NCBI GenBank assembly: GCA_023548195.1
Contig: JAJHZJ010000014.1
Coordinates: 12,252,718-12,316,717 of the forward strand
DNA: 64,000 bases
DNA from: Bettongia penicillata ogilbyi
Taxonomy: Eukaryota; Chordata; Mammalia; Diprotodontia; Potoroidae
Direction of reading: 5' to 3'
Part shown: positions 1-11,799 of the stretch, in pieces
Numbering within the stretch: position 1 is the stretch's first letter
How the letters are laid out: every line of letters begins with the position of its first letter
Translations under genes and position numbers: made by a program
Notes under the pieces: model-generated
What the model was told of the DNA's origin: nothing
The model's input: only the letters and a program-made list of their open reading frames with translations
Database searches by the model: none

Positions 1-2390
1 CCACCAGTAGGACCCCAGCTCAGTACCAGGTGAACTGCCAGACCCGTAGAGCCTCCAGCAGCACCAGCCAACCCTCACCCCACCTCCAAAGCATAGCATC
101 AGAAAAGGTCTGTGGGCCTCAGGGCAAGATTAGTGCAGCACCAAGAAAATAACCAAGGTCTGCAGCCAGTAGAACATGAAGTCAGAAACAGTGCCCCTTC
201 CACCCTGGGATCAGAACTCAGATGTAAAAGAAGGTAAAAGGCCAAAACAAAAAGGGGAAAGGGCATGAGCAGGAAAAGAAGCAAAGAATCTGACTATAGA
301 AAGTTATTCTGGTGACAGGAAAGGCCAAGACACAAACTCAGAAGAGGAAAACAATGTCAAAACACCTATAGACAAAACTCCAAAGGAAAATGGGAAGCCA
401 TCTCAAGCCCATAAAGAATTCACGGAAGAGCTCAAAAAGGAGCCTAAAAGTCAGAGGAGAGAAATAGAAGAAGAATGGGAGAAAGAAATGAGGGTGATGC
501 AAGAGAAATATGTGGGGCGCAGGGGGGGAGGGAGTCAACAACTTGGAAAACTGCTTTAAAAGTCAAAAAGGTCAGATGGAAAGAGAAACAAAAATCCAAT
601 GGGGGCAAAAAAAAGAACCAACTCCTTAATAAGTACAATTGGACAAATAAATGGAAATAAATGAATGGAAAAGAAAGTACAAAAACTGAGGAAAAAAAGT
701 TAAAATTGGGCAAGTGGAAGTTAATGATAATTCTAAGATTTAGTACAAAAAATTCAAATGGAACTTGAAAGGAGAAAGAGAACTCCTTTGAAGCTGTCCA
801 ATTCATGAAGTCATCTGTTTTAGGAAAGCATTTTTCCTTAGAAGTTCTTGTCATTGACTGATGTGCACAAGTTGCTTAATTGACTCTAAATACAGAGACA
901 TTCATTCTTGAGTCATAGTTAACTCTATGAGACACCATGAATCAATCAAATTCAAAAGAATGAAAAATGAAAGAAAATCTAAAATACCTCTTGGGGAAAA
1001 CAACTGACTTAAAAAATAGGTCCAGAAGAGACAATATCAGAATCACTGAACTACCTGAAAATCATAATCAAAAGAGGAACCTGGACAGCAACTTTCATGA
1101 AAACTGTCCTGATATCAAAGGGCAAAATAATCCACCAGTTACCTCAGGAACGAGACCAAGTGAAGGAAAAAATACTGCAAGTGACCAGAAAGAAACAATT
1201 GAAATATCAGGGAGTCACAATCAGCATCACACTGAACTTGGAAGCTGTGATGCTAAAGGATCAGAGGTCATAGAACCTGAGATTCTGGAGGTCAAAGAAA
1301 TTAGGACTACAACCAAGAATTATTTGCCAGCAAAATTAAGCATAACAAATCAAGGGAAAAAATGGCCCTTCAACAAAAAATAGAAGGATCTTAAGGCTTC
1401 AGAAAGAGAAGACCAGAACTAAATCAAAACTTTGATTTCCAATATCAAGACTCAAGAGAAACATAAGGTAACAAGGGAAAAGAAAACAGAAAGGATTCAA
1501 TAGAGCTAAATTGTTTACATCCCTACATGGGAAGATAATGTTTGTAGCTCTTAAAAAAATTGTTTCAATAACAGTGCAGATAGAAGAAATAAACATAGAT
1601 AGAGGTTATGCATGCAAGAGTATTTGAGGAAATACCAAAAAAGGAAGGGATAAGAATGAGAAGCTAATAGGGTGCAGAAGGAAGGGATACATAGAATGGG
1701 GCAAATTATCTCACATGAACCAACAAGAAATACCTATTGTACTGGAAGGGAAGATGGGGGTAGTGATGTGTATTGCTTGAAACTTACTCCCATCAATATT
1801 GTCTCAAAGAAAGACATACATGGTTAGATGAGCATACAAATCTATCTTACCTGACAGGGAAATAAGAGGAGAGGAGATTAAATAAAGGGGAGGTGGAGAA
1901 TGACAGAAGGAAGGACAAATCACGGCAGGTAATAGAAGCAAAACACTGGTGATGTGGGAAAAGGTGAAAGGAGGGAGAGGGCAAACAGGAGGAAGAATGG
2001 GATGGAGGGAGATACACAAGTAGTAACCATAACTGTGAATAGGATGAACTTTCCCATAAAACAGAAGCAGACAGCAGAGTGGATCAAAAACCAGTGTCCT
2101 ATGATATGTTGCTTACAAGAAACACACTTGAAACAGAGAGGTACACAGGTAAAGGAAAACCTGGAAAGACTTGTACAAACTTATGAAAAGTCAAATGAAC
2201 AGAACCACAAAAACAGTGCAAATTGTATCAGCAAACTCATGTGATGATCAACTATGAATGACCCAACTTTTCTCAGCAACACAATAATCCAAGACAAGCA
2301 CAAAGGAATCATGAAGGAAAATGCTATCTATATCCAGAAAAAGAATTGATGGACTCTAAATGAAGATTGAAGCATACTTTTTACTTACTT
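1..2390 (+). mobile_element. Old LINE-1, 5' part (interrupted copy)
   Basis: Degenerate L1 on the plus strand. The first 250 bases resemble the L1 5'UTR also seen near 8.7 kb. ORF1 coiled-coil remnants begin near 430, and the ORF1 RNA-binding region is the fragment at 967-1383 (GKTTDLKNRSRRDN-like). An inter-ORF spacer follows. The start of ORF2 is recognisable at 2005-2140 (endonuclease start with CCLQETHLKQ). Almost all of ORF2 is then missing, and 3' sequence follows to 2390. The element resumes at 5993 beyond the HAL1 insertion. All reading frames are broken. The L1 assignment is secure; the subfamily is not. Confidence 0.85.
725..918 (-). repeat. About 190-bp interspersed repeat inside L1 ORF1
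   Basis: This block interrupts the ORF1 coiled-coil coding region and is bounded by TTAA on each side (721-724 and 919-922; AGTTAA on the right). About 130 bp of it (729-860) recurs inverted at 6296-6420. I do not recognise the family. The TTAA flanks recall piggyBac-type target duplication, but no terminal inverted repeats are visible. Confidence 0.5.
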
Positions 2391-2401
2391 TATTTTTTTA
2401 A

Positions 2402-5400
2402 TATAAATTTATTTATTTAACATTTTACATTCATTTTCACAAAATTTTGGGTTCCAAATTTTCTCCCCATTTGTCCCCTACCCCTAGCCCAATACACCGA
2501 GCATTCTAATTTCCCCTATCACCAATCTGCCCTCTCTTCTATCATGCCTCCCTTCTCTTGTCCCCATCTTCTCTTCTGTCCTATAGGGCCAGATGACTTT
2601 CCATTCCCCATTAACAGTATTTCTTATTTCCTAGTAGCAACAACAATACTCAACAGTTGTTCCTTAAACTTTGAGGTCCAAATTCTCCCCATCCCTGCTC
2701 CCCACCCATTCCCTTTGGGAAGGCAGGCAATTCAATATAAGCCATATCTGTGTAGTTTTGCAAATGACTTCAATAATAGTCGTGTTCTGTAAGACTAACT
2801 ATATTTGCCTCCATCCCATCCTACCCCCCATGGTTTCTATTCTGTCTTTTGATCCTGTCCCTCCTCAAGAGTGTTGACTTCAAATTGCTCCCTCCTCCCA
2901 TTGCCCTCCCTTCCATCACCCCCCCATCCTGCTTATCTCCTTCTCCCCTACTTTCCTGTATTGTAAGATAGGTTTTCATACAAAAATAAGCGTGCATTTT
3001 ATTCCTTCCTTTAGTCAAATGTCATGAGAGTAAACTTCATGTATTTTTCTCAACTCTCCACTTTTTCCCTCCACTAAAAAGTCTCTTGCTAGCCTCTTGA
3101 ATGAGAGATAATTTACCCCATTTCATTTCACCCTCTCTCCTCCCACTAAATTTCTCTCTCACCGTTTACCTTAATTCTTCTTTTTCTTTTTGATAAAAAT
3201 TTATTTATTTAACTTTTACATTCATTTTCAAAAAATTTTGGGTCCCAAATTTTCTCCCCTTTTGTCCCCTTCCCCACCCCAATACATCGAGCAATCTAAT
3301 TTTCCCTGTCTCCAATCTGCCCTCTCTTCTATCATCCCTCCCTTCTCTTGTCCCCATCTTCTCTTTTGTCCTGTAGGGTCAGATGACTTTCTACCCCCCA
3401 TTAACTGTATTCCTTACTTCCTAGTACCAAGAAAAAAACTCAACAGTTGTTCCTAAAACTTTGAGTTCCAAATTCTCCCCATCCCTCCCTCCCCACCCAT
3501 TCCCTTTGGGAAGGCAGGCAATTCAATATAGGCCCTATCTGTGTAGTTTTGCAAATGACTTCCATAATAGTCATGCTGTGTAAGACTAACTGAATTACTC
3601 TCCATCCTATCCCTCCCCTCATTGTTTCTATTCTGTCTTTAGATCCTGTCCCTCTCTGAGTGTTGACTTAAAATTGCTCCCTCCACCCATTGCCCTCCCT
3701 TCCATCATCCTCCCCCTTGCTTATCTCCTCCCCCGCTTTCCTGTACTGTAAGATAGTTTTTCATACCAAAATGAGTGTGCATTTTATTCCTTCCTTTAGT
3801 CAAATATGATAAGGGTAAACTTCTTTTTTTTCTCAGCTCTCCTTTTTCCCTCCACTAAAAAGTCTCCTGCTTGCCTCTTAAATGACATATGATTTACGCC
3901 ATTGCATTTCACCCTCTTTCCTCTCCCTACCTTTCTCTCAAGCCATTTACCTTAATTGCTTCTAAGATATGGTCCCATCCTATTCAATTCACTCTGTGCT
4001 CTCTGTCTCTGTATGTGTGTGCATGTGTGTATGTGTGTGTGCATGCATGTGTATACATGTGTGTGTATGTGTGTGTGTGATCCCACCAACTACCCAGATA
4101 CTGAAAAGTTTTAAGAGTTACAAATATTGTCTTTCCATGTAGGAATGTAAACAGTTCACTTCCGGTAAGTCCCTTATGACTTCTCTTTGCTGTTTACTAT
4201 TTCATGCTTCTTCTCACTCTTGTGTTTGAAAGTCAAATTTTCTTTTCAGCTCTGGTCTTTTCATCAAGAATGCTTGAAAGTTCTCTGTTTCACTGAAAGA
4301 CCACATTTTCCCCTGAAGTATTATACTCAGTTTTGCTGGGTACGTGATTCTTGGTTTGAGTCCTAGTTCCTTTGACTTCTGGAATATCCTATTCCATGCC
4401 CTTCGATCCCTTAATGTAGAAGCTGCTAGATCTTGAATTATCCTGATTGTATTTCCACAATACTGGAATTGTTTCTTTCTAGCTGCTTTCAAGATTTTCT
4501 CCTTGACCTGGGAGTTCAGGAATTTGGCCACAATGTTCCTAGGAGTTTCTCTTTTTGGATCTCTTTCAGGTGGTGATCGATGGATTCTTTCAATACTTAT
4601 TTTGCCCTCTGGTTGTAGAATGTCAGGGCAGTTTTCCTTGATAATTTCATGGAAGATGGGGTCTAGGCTTTTTTTTTGATCATGACTTTCAGGTAGTCCC
4701 ATAATTTTTAAATTATCTCTCCTGGATCTATTTTCCAGGTCAGTTGTTTTTCCCATGAGATATTTCACATTCTCTTCCATTTTTTCATTCTTTTGGTTTT
4801 GTTTGGTAATTTCTTGGTTTCTCAGAAAGTCATTAGACTCCATCTGTTCCATTCTAATTTTGAAAGAACTATTCTCTTCAGTGAGCTTTTGAACCTCTTT
4901 TTCCATTTGGCTAATTCTCCTTTTGAAAGCATTCTTCTCCTCATTGTCTTTTTGAACCTGTTTTGCCAATTGAGTTAGCCTATTTTTCAAGGTGTTATTT
5001 TCTTCAGCATTTTTTTGGGTCTCCTTTACCAAGGTATTGACCCATTTTTTCATACTTTTCTTTCATCTCTCTCATTTCTCTTCCCAGCTTTTCCTCCACC
5101 TGTCTAACTTGCTTTTCAAAATCCTTTTTGAGCTCTTCCAAAGCCTGAGCCCACCCGACATCCCCCTTGGATGTCTGGGATACAGAGGCCCTACCCTCCA
5201 TGTCTTTCCCTCATGGTAAGAATAGTTCCTCGTCATCAGAATTGAAAGGCAGGAACATTTTCACCTGCTCAAAGAAGCTCTCTATAGTCTTATTTTTCTT
5301 CCCTTTTCTGGACATTTTTCCAGCCAGTTACTTGACTTCTGAGATTCCTGTCCACCCCTGCCTAGATCCGCCCAGCTAGTGCTTTGGGTCTGAGATTCAA

Positions 5401-5981
5401 ATGGGCTTTCCGCGGCAGGTGCAGCTGCTATTCAATGTGAGCTTAAGTTCTGGTGCTTGGGTGGGGACAGGGCCACCTCCCAGTCTCAGCTCCTTCAGGT
5501 GGTTTATGCAGAGACCTTCAGTAATGAAGATCCTGCCTGCTCGGGGAGTCCCAGGGGGCCGCTGCTGCTGCTGCTGCCCCTGCCTCTGCCTCCGCCGCTT
5601 CCTATCGAGGGGGCCCAAGTCATGGAGACACCCCGCTCCCCTCTCGGCCAGCCCAGACGTCTCTCTCACTGATCTGTAGCGTCTGTGGGTGGAGGGACTT
5701 TCCCAGCTGCCGGAGATTCCATCCCTGAAGCCTGCTCAGATCTGCTCCTCTGGGGCGGAGGCCAGGGCAGCGCAGGTGTGGACTCTGCTTTCTGGGGTGC
5801 GACGGACCCTGGGGATGGCTCTCCAGGGCTCTCTGGAATGGAAATCTCTTCCACTGTGTTTCTGAACAGCCTGCAGTGATCCAGAAATTGTGGGGAGCTC
5901 TTCTTACATTAATTCCATGGGCTGTGGGTTCGGAGCTAGCATACATGAGTCTTTCTACTCTGCCATCTTGACTCCACCTCC
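2402..5981 (-). mobile_element. HAL1 insertion carrying a second HAL1 tail
   Basis: A 3.58-kb unit inserted in the 3' region of the L1 that ends at 2390 and resumes at 5993. It is flanked by an identical 11-bp duplication, TATTTTTTTAA, at 2391-2401 and 5982-5992. On the minus strand it starts near 5981 with the CAAGATGGCAGAG-type start, followed by a GC-rich 5'UTR (to about 5316), ORF1 (5315-4214) and a 3'UTR. That 3'UTR ends in AAATAAATAAA-type sequence near 3190. A second HAL1 3'UTR, 5'-truncated, runs 3180-2402. Both tails lie inside one TSD pair, so the pair probably arrived as one read-through transcript. Confidence 0.85.
4214..5315 (-). pseudogene. HAL1 ORF1 (L1 ORF1p-like), broken
   Basis: Reads from an ATG at 5315-5313. 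Family role: L1 ORF1p is a trimeric, coiled-coil RNA-binding protein that packages the element RNA. Visible in order are a basic N-terminus (SRKGKKNKT-like), a long heptad coiled coil rich in Lys, Glu and Gln, the RRM region (LKIMGLPESHDQKK) and a C-terminal domain ending FDFQTQE at 4217. Breaks are an in-frame TGA near 5206 (TCA in sister copies) and a frameshift near 5050. The downstream 279-codon stretch (4214-5053) is open. No ORF2 follows, which defines the half-L1 structure. Confidence 0.85.
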
Positions 5982-5992
5982 TATTTTTTTAA

Positions 5993-6262
5993 CAAATAAT
6001 TAAATTTTGTTTACTTTGGACTGCTTCTTCTCCCACAACCATAATGAATATGAAAATATTTTACAAGACAGCACATGTGTAAACTACATCAAACTTCATA
6101 CCCTTTTGTTGAAAAGGGGAGAGAGGGAGAAAAATTTGGAACTCAAAATTTTTAAATGAATGATAAAAATTTTCTTGATTTGTAATTGTGGGAAAAAATA
6201 AAATACTATTTAAAGCAAGAAAACATACCAAATTGCTCAATAAACAATGCATAACTCTGAGC
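5993..6262 (+). mobile_element. Old LINE-1, 3' end (continuation)
   Basis: Resumes the 3'UTR of the L1 interrupted at 2390. It shows the typical marsupial L1 tail: a purine-rich block near 6115-6145, then AATTTGGAACTCAAAATTTT and an AATAAAATA end near 6196-6206. Confidence 0.75.
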
Positions 6263-6295
6263 TTAGGGAGATCTCACTAAACAATTTGTGGACAA

Positions 6296-6420
6296 CAGTC
6301 AATGATAAGAATTTCCAAGGAAAAATACTTCCCAGAAGTGGATGATTTAAGGAAGCAGACAAAGCAGTTCTCTTTCTCCTTTCCATCTTCATTTGAATTT
6401 TTTGTACTGAATCTTATTAG
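6296..6420 (+). repeat. Second copy of the 729-860 repeat, inverted
   Basis: Matches the reverse complement of 729-860 over about 125 bp, including CAGTCAATGA at its start and TTTGAATTTTTTGTACT near its end. The family is unknown to me. Confidence 0.55.
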
Positions 6421-6802
6421 TGTAACCTTTAGTTACTAATTTCTCTCTTACTTCTAAGTCACTCAAATCCACTTACAAAACATAAAAATCCCCGTAAGTA
6501 AGGTCACAGCCTGGTTGCTAGTATGGACTCATATCCATCACTCTAGCTCACATTTCCAACTGCTTCTAAGAAATGCATTGCACTCTTATGTGATACTTTC
6601 AAAAAAAAAGTATCAAAGTGGAGAATTGTGAAAAAATACAAGATGACAGGTCACAGTTGTGTAAATACCTTATTTTTGCCGTAAGTTTAAAAATGCACAT
6701 GACATCTTGTTCTGGAAATATGTCCTTAAAATCCTTTTCCATCCTTTCCTGATGTTAAAGTTGAGCTTTACTGTGATTAGGTAAATCATTCTTACTTGTA
6801 CT
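6421..6802. other. No gene seen
   Basis: AT-rich sequence without a recognisable gene or repeat. It ends with the left target duplication GTACT of the adjacent LTR. Confidence 0.5.
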
Positions 6803-7277
6803 TGAAATGGACGGACCGAGAAATACAGGCAAGAGTCATTCGGGAATTTTGAGAGCATCTTTATTAGCCAGGCCAGTGGCTGTCTCATGGGAAAACCCAG
6901 AGGAGGCAGCCCCAAACTAAGGTGTGTGTGCATTTCTAAGCATTTTGGCACTTCCTGGTACAGCCTTGTGGTTTTAATGGGAAACATTTCTCACAGAACA
7001 GTCCAGACTTACCTAGGTGGGGGATTTTGACAGGGGCCCAATAGGATGTTGCTGCTAGGCAAGGTGGCCCAACAGAAGGTTGCTGTTAAGGGAAAGTTGC
7101 CCAAACTTGCCTAGCAACCCAACAGATATTTCTCAACCCACGGGCCCCAGGGAAGAATAACGTTTTGACAGGGGCCCAACAGAATGTTGCTGCTAGGCAA
7201 GGTTACCCAACCCTGCCTGGCAACCTAACAGATATCTCTCAACCCAGGGGCCCCAGGGAGGAATAATGTCCACTTCA
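6803..7277 (-). mobile_element. Solo LTR of an endogenous retrovirus-like element
   Basis: A 475-bp block with imperfect terminal inverted repeats (TGAAATGGAC at 6803; TGAAGTGGAC read on the minus strand from 7277). It is flanked by a perfect 5-bp duplication, GTACT (6798-6802 and 7278-7282). Read on the minus strand it carries an AATAAA at 6865-6860, about 60 bp before its end, as an R/U5 should. The 5' half holds two tandem repeats (7025-7162 and 7163-7268) beginning TTTTGACAGGGGCCCAA. No internal viral genes adjoin it, so it is a solo LTR. Confidence 0.8.
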
Positions 7278-7282
7278 GTACT

Positions 7283-7772
7283 GTAGTAGAATTCTGCACT
7301 AAAATGTTATATAAATGGACACTTGTACCTTATGCAAGGCATACATGCTTCTCTGTCTATCTACCCAATTAACGCCCCCCCCAAAAAATGATGAACTTTG
7401 CTTTATCTCTTGATATTTGTTTATTAACTCGCTCTGCCCTCATGGACCTGATAAGATTTGTGAGAAGTAACTTTCTAAGGGTAGATTCCAAATTTAATTT
7501 CACTGCAATTAATAAGTATAAATAGCACAATTTTGACAGAATATTGGGCTCACCGATTCTGAATCTGGGATTTTGATTCAATTCAAGACTTGGAATTTGA
7601 GATGCAGTAATGAATTAGAATTTGCAAGACTTAGTTCTTTCTCCAGTACTGCCACTGGCCTCCTTCTTTCCAAATTGAGCTTAATTGTGGAATATAAGTG
7701 AATAGACTCAGCAGCCAGTCATGGAAACGAATAATCTGAGGCCTCCATTTCATCTCTAGAACTTTTTCTGAA
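7283..7772. other. No gene seen
   Basis: AT-rich intergenic sequence with no coding signal that I can support. Confidence 0.5.
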
Positions 7773-10700
7773 GGCAGAGCCAAGATGTTGGAGTGAGAGC
7801 AACTACTCACATAAGCTCTTAGAAAAACTCCTTCAGATATCTCTAAAAAGAGAATCTTGCCAGATTTTGAAGGGGTAGAATCCAATAGGAGAAAAAGTGT
7901 GGCAGATTCACAGCACAGCACAGATTGGAAGGTTCATGGGAATGATTCATTTTGAGGGACTCGAGGAACACATGGCACATAGCACACAAACTGTACCAGC
8001 ATGTCCCCACTGCAGCAGGGTTGGGCATGACAACCCCGGGAGGAACTGAGGAAGTGGCTGCACTGCAGAATCTCAGGCATATCAGCACAGGACAGGAGTC
8101 CAGCATAACTGAGCAAGTGAGAGCCATGGAGTACCAGATCTCTGCAGTGGTTGCCCTTGAGACTATCTGGCATAAATTAAATGTCTGTAAACCACCTACT
8201 TGAACCAGGAGCCTAAATGGTGGAGTGATTGATAAATGCTCTCTCTCTCTCCCCTTGTCAACATTTAAAGAACAATAAAATCCTTCCCGCAAAAAATCCT
8301 GGAACAGAAGGATCAGTAGAAGGGTCAAACAGTCTCTTAGCACGTGAGGTTAGGAAAATCACAAAAGAGGGTACCTCTTGCTGTGACTGAAGGGGAGCAG
8401 TGCAGGGCTAGAACTATCTCAGAGAGCCCCACCTCAGGAAAGTGTTAGGAGATCCAGACACTCAAGGGGGTGTAGCCCAACAACCACCAACACAAGGATA
8501 CCAGGCATGCCTCAGTACTGCAGGGGAACCAGGAAGACAATAGGGTAGCTGGAATCACCAACTTCTGAGCTTGTCTATGTTCTAACTCTGAGAACTCTTG
8601 CGGCCAGACCACCCCTCCCCCACAATTAACAAGCTAGCCCCAAGCTAAATCGGGGTAAACACAAAAAGACTTCACATGGCCTCTGCTCTATCACATCAGC
8701 CAGCTCAGCACCAGTTAAGCTGCAGCACTTTAGTTTCCACCTGAAAGAACCAGAGGCCACAACACAAAAAGCCCCAGTTTCAAGGCACAAGAACAGTGGG
8801 GCAGAGCCCTTTGTGCCTAGAAGAAGAGATCTACTTTAAAAGCCAGGAAAAGGGTGATTACCATCATCACGACTAAGAATCAAAGCTGGAAAGGAAAGAC
8901 CATAGAATCTTTCTGTGGGGACAAGGACCAAAATATGAATATCAAAAAGGTCAGCACTTAGACTGTACTCCTATCTGAAACTTCATAAGGGACTGTGAAC
9001 TGGTTGCAAATACAAAAAGGACCCTTGGAAGAACTGAAGAAGAATTTTAAAAGCCAAATAAGACAAACAGAAGAAAAACTGGTCAATGATTTTGAAAGTA
9101 TAAAAAAAATTCACTGGTGAGAACAGCTCCTTAAAAAGGAAAATTGGAGAAAAGGAAAAGAAAGCAAAAAACCTAACAGAGAAAATTAGACAAACGGAAA
9201 AGGAAATACATAAACTAACTGGAGAAAGTAACTCCTTAAAAGAAATAAATGGACAGATGGAAAAGGAGATGCAAAAGTTAACTGAAAAAAACAATTTGAT
9301 AAAAACTAAAATTGAGCAAGTAGAAGGTTATGACTGTATGAGACATCAAGAATCAGTCAAACAAAATCAAAAGGATGAAAAGACAAAAGAAAATATAAAA
9401 TGTCTAACTGGAAATACAACTGACCTGGAAAATATATCTAGGAGAGATGATCTAAGTATATGCCTACCAGAAAGCTGTAATGATAAAAGAGACTGGACAA
9501 AATCATCCAAGAAATAATCAAGGAAAACTGCCCAGAAGTGCTAGATCCATAGGGATAAATACTCATCGAAAGAATCCACTGTTCACCTCTCAGAGAGATT
9601 CCAAACTAAAAACACCAAAGAATACCATTGCCAAATTCAACAACTATCAAAGGAAGGAGAAAATATTACAGGCAGTTGTATAGAAACCATTTAAATCAAG
9701 GAGCTATACTCAGGAGCACATAGAACCTTGCAGCTTCTACATTAAAAGATCAAAAGAACTGGAATATGTTATTCTGTAAGGCAAAGGAGATGGGACTACA
9801 ACCAAGGATCCAGCAAAGTTGATCATAATATTTCAGGCAAGGAGATGGACATGCAATGAAAAAAGAGATTTCCAGACCTTCCTAAATGATTTTTAAGCCA
9901 AATAAGAGAAACAGAGTACAGAATGGATTAGAAACAAGAAGGCAATAATATCTAGCAAAAAACACACTTGAGGGTGCAGAGCCAAGTTAGCAGAGTAGAA
10001 GGACAAACCTAATGTAGCTTCCCCGCCCCTGCCAAAGCCTATAAAATTCCTATATAAATGACTCTGAGCAAATTCTAGATCAGGAGAAGCCACAAAATGA
10101 CAGAGTGAAAGAGATTTCCAGCCCAAGGAAGCCTGGATGGCCAACAGGAAAGGTCTATCTCACTGGGCTCAGAGCAGAGCAAAACCCACCCTTGGCCACG
10201 TGACTCGGCAGGGACAGGACTGGAGCAGACTTCAGGGTTCAGAATCACAGGGAGTAACTGCAGTTTCCAGATTACTCAACCCCAAAGACAGCTTGAAATA
10301 TCAGTGAGGAAGCTCTTTCACCTGGATGAGAAGTGATCAGGGTCCAGCCCTAGCCTCAGCCCCAAGATCGAGGAAGTCACTACAGGAACATACTCTTTTG
10401 GAACCCTCAGCCTAAAGACCCTGGGGAAATCAAGCAGCTGATGTGAACCTCATTCCCAAGTGGTGGTCCTAGGGTGAGGAGGAACACTGGTGTGGTGGAC
10501 CTGGAGGCAGTTGTGGAGAGGGAACCTTATTCGCAGAACCTGGGAAGAAAAGTTGGTGGTTACAGAGCCCAGGAACAGCGAACTTACATGTCCCTAAAAT
10601 ACACCCTGCACTTGACAAAGGACTCAAAAATCAGGTAATTGACTGGGGAAATACCCAAAAAGGGGGGAAATAAATAAGGCTGTAGAAGGTTACTTTCTTT

Positions 10701-11757
10701 ATGAGCAGATATTTTCCTCCATGCTAAGAGAATGAAGAACAAAACAAACTATTACAGGAAGACATCAAAGTCAAGTCTTCTTCAATCAGAAACACACTTG
10801 CAAAGAAAGACATACATGAGTAAAAATAAGGGTCTGATGCAGAATCTATCATATTTCCACTGAAGTAACAAAGGCAGATTTAGCAATCTTGATATCAGAC
10901 AAAACAAAAACAAAAATAGACCTAATAAAAAGAAATAATCAGGGAAATAACACTGCTAAAAATACAATGAAATAATATCAATTTATTTTAAAGTTTCTCC
11001 AATAAAATCACTATTTTTCAAATATATGGGGAACTGAGTCAAATTTGGATACTGATTCACTGTTGGTGGAGTTGAGAACTGATTAAGCCATTGGGAAACA
11101 ATTTAGATCTATGGTCAGAAGGCTATAGAACTACACATATTTTTGTCCCATCAATACCACTATTATATTTGTACCCCATATAGATCAAAGAAAAATGGAA
11201 AGGATCTATAGGCACAAAATATTTATAACAGCTCTTTTTATAGTTTTCCAAAGAAATGGAAATTGAGGGATGGGATGTCATCAATTGGGGAATGACTGAA
11301 CCAGTTGTGTATATGATTGTAATGGAACAGGACTATGTTATAGGAAATGGTGAGCAGGGATGTTTTCAGAAAACCCTGGGAGATCTTATGTGAAGTGATG
11401 CAAAATGAAGGAAGCAGAGCTAAGAAAGTAATGTACACAGTGATAGCAATATTGTAATGGTGATCAGCTGTGCAATATTTAGCCACTCTAATAATCCAGG
11501 ACAATTCCAAAAGACTCTTAATGAAAAATTCTCTCCATCTCCAGAGAAAGAACTTATCACCTCCAATGCCAATTAAAGCAAACTTCCTACTTTATTTTTC
11601 TTGCTTTTCTTATTAATATGAATAATGTGGAAATATTTAGCATGACTTCACATGTATAATAAATATATTGCTTACCTTCTCAATGGGTGGGAAAGGGAAA
11701 GAATTTAGAATTGAAAAAAATTCAATGAATATTAAAATAAAGTAAAACTATTTTTTT
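7773..11757 (+). mobile_element. LINE-1 with full 5'UTR, decayed and internally deleted
   Basis: Begins GGCAGAGCCAAGATG, the L1 5' start, with a second similar start motif near 8208. ORF1 remnants run about 9000-9895, including coiled coil and RRM-type segments at 9257-9517. The ORF2 endonuclease start is reached near 9910-9970, is interrupted by a separate insertion (9971-10789), and continues at 10801-10960 (AILISDKTKTKIDLIK-like). It then jumps to the ORF2 C-terminus near 11030 and the 3'UTR, ending at an A/T-rich tail near 11757. No frame is intact. Confidence 0.8.
9971..10789 (+). mobile_element. L1/HAL1 5'UTR-only insertion lacking a 3' end
   Basis: About 820 bp starting AGGGTGCAGAGCCAAG, an L1-type 5' start. 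It runs through a 5'UTR to the ATG region of ORF1 near 10650 and stops within early ORF1. It is flanked by AAACACACTTG (9960-9970 and 10790-10800), inside the ORF2 codons of the host L1. There is no 3'UTR and no poly(A), unlike an ordinary L1 insertion. Confidence 0.65.
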
Positions 11758-11799
11758 TAAACTAGTCAGAACACAGAATTTGAATTAACTTATTGGAAC

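Noticed and set aside
4000..4090. GT-rich stretch as a regulatory Z-DNA site
   Set aside because: It is the variable CA/GT repeat found at the same place in every HAL1 3'UTR here.
5401..5946. Overlapping open frames on both strands in a GC-rich block
   Set aside because: This is the HAL1 5'UTR; similar frames occur in the homologous 5'UTRs at 27.2-27.9 kb and 42.1-42.7 kb.
11430..11470. CACAGTG in the 11.4-kb region as an RSS
   Set aside because: Lies inside an L1 3' region; no nonamer at 12 or 23 bp.
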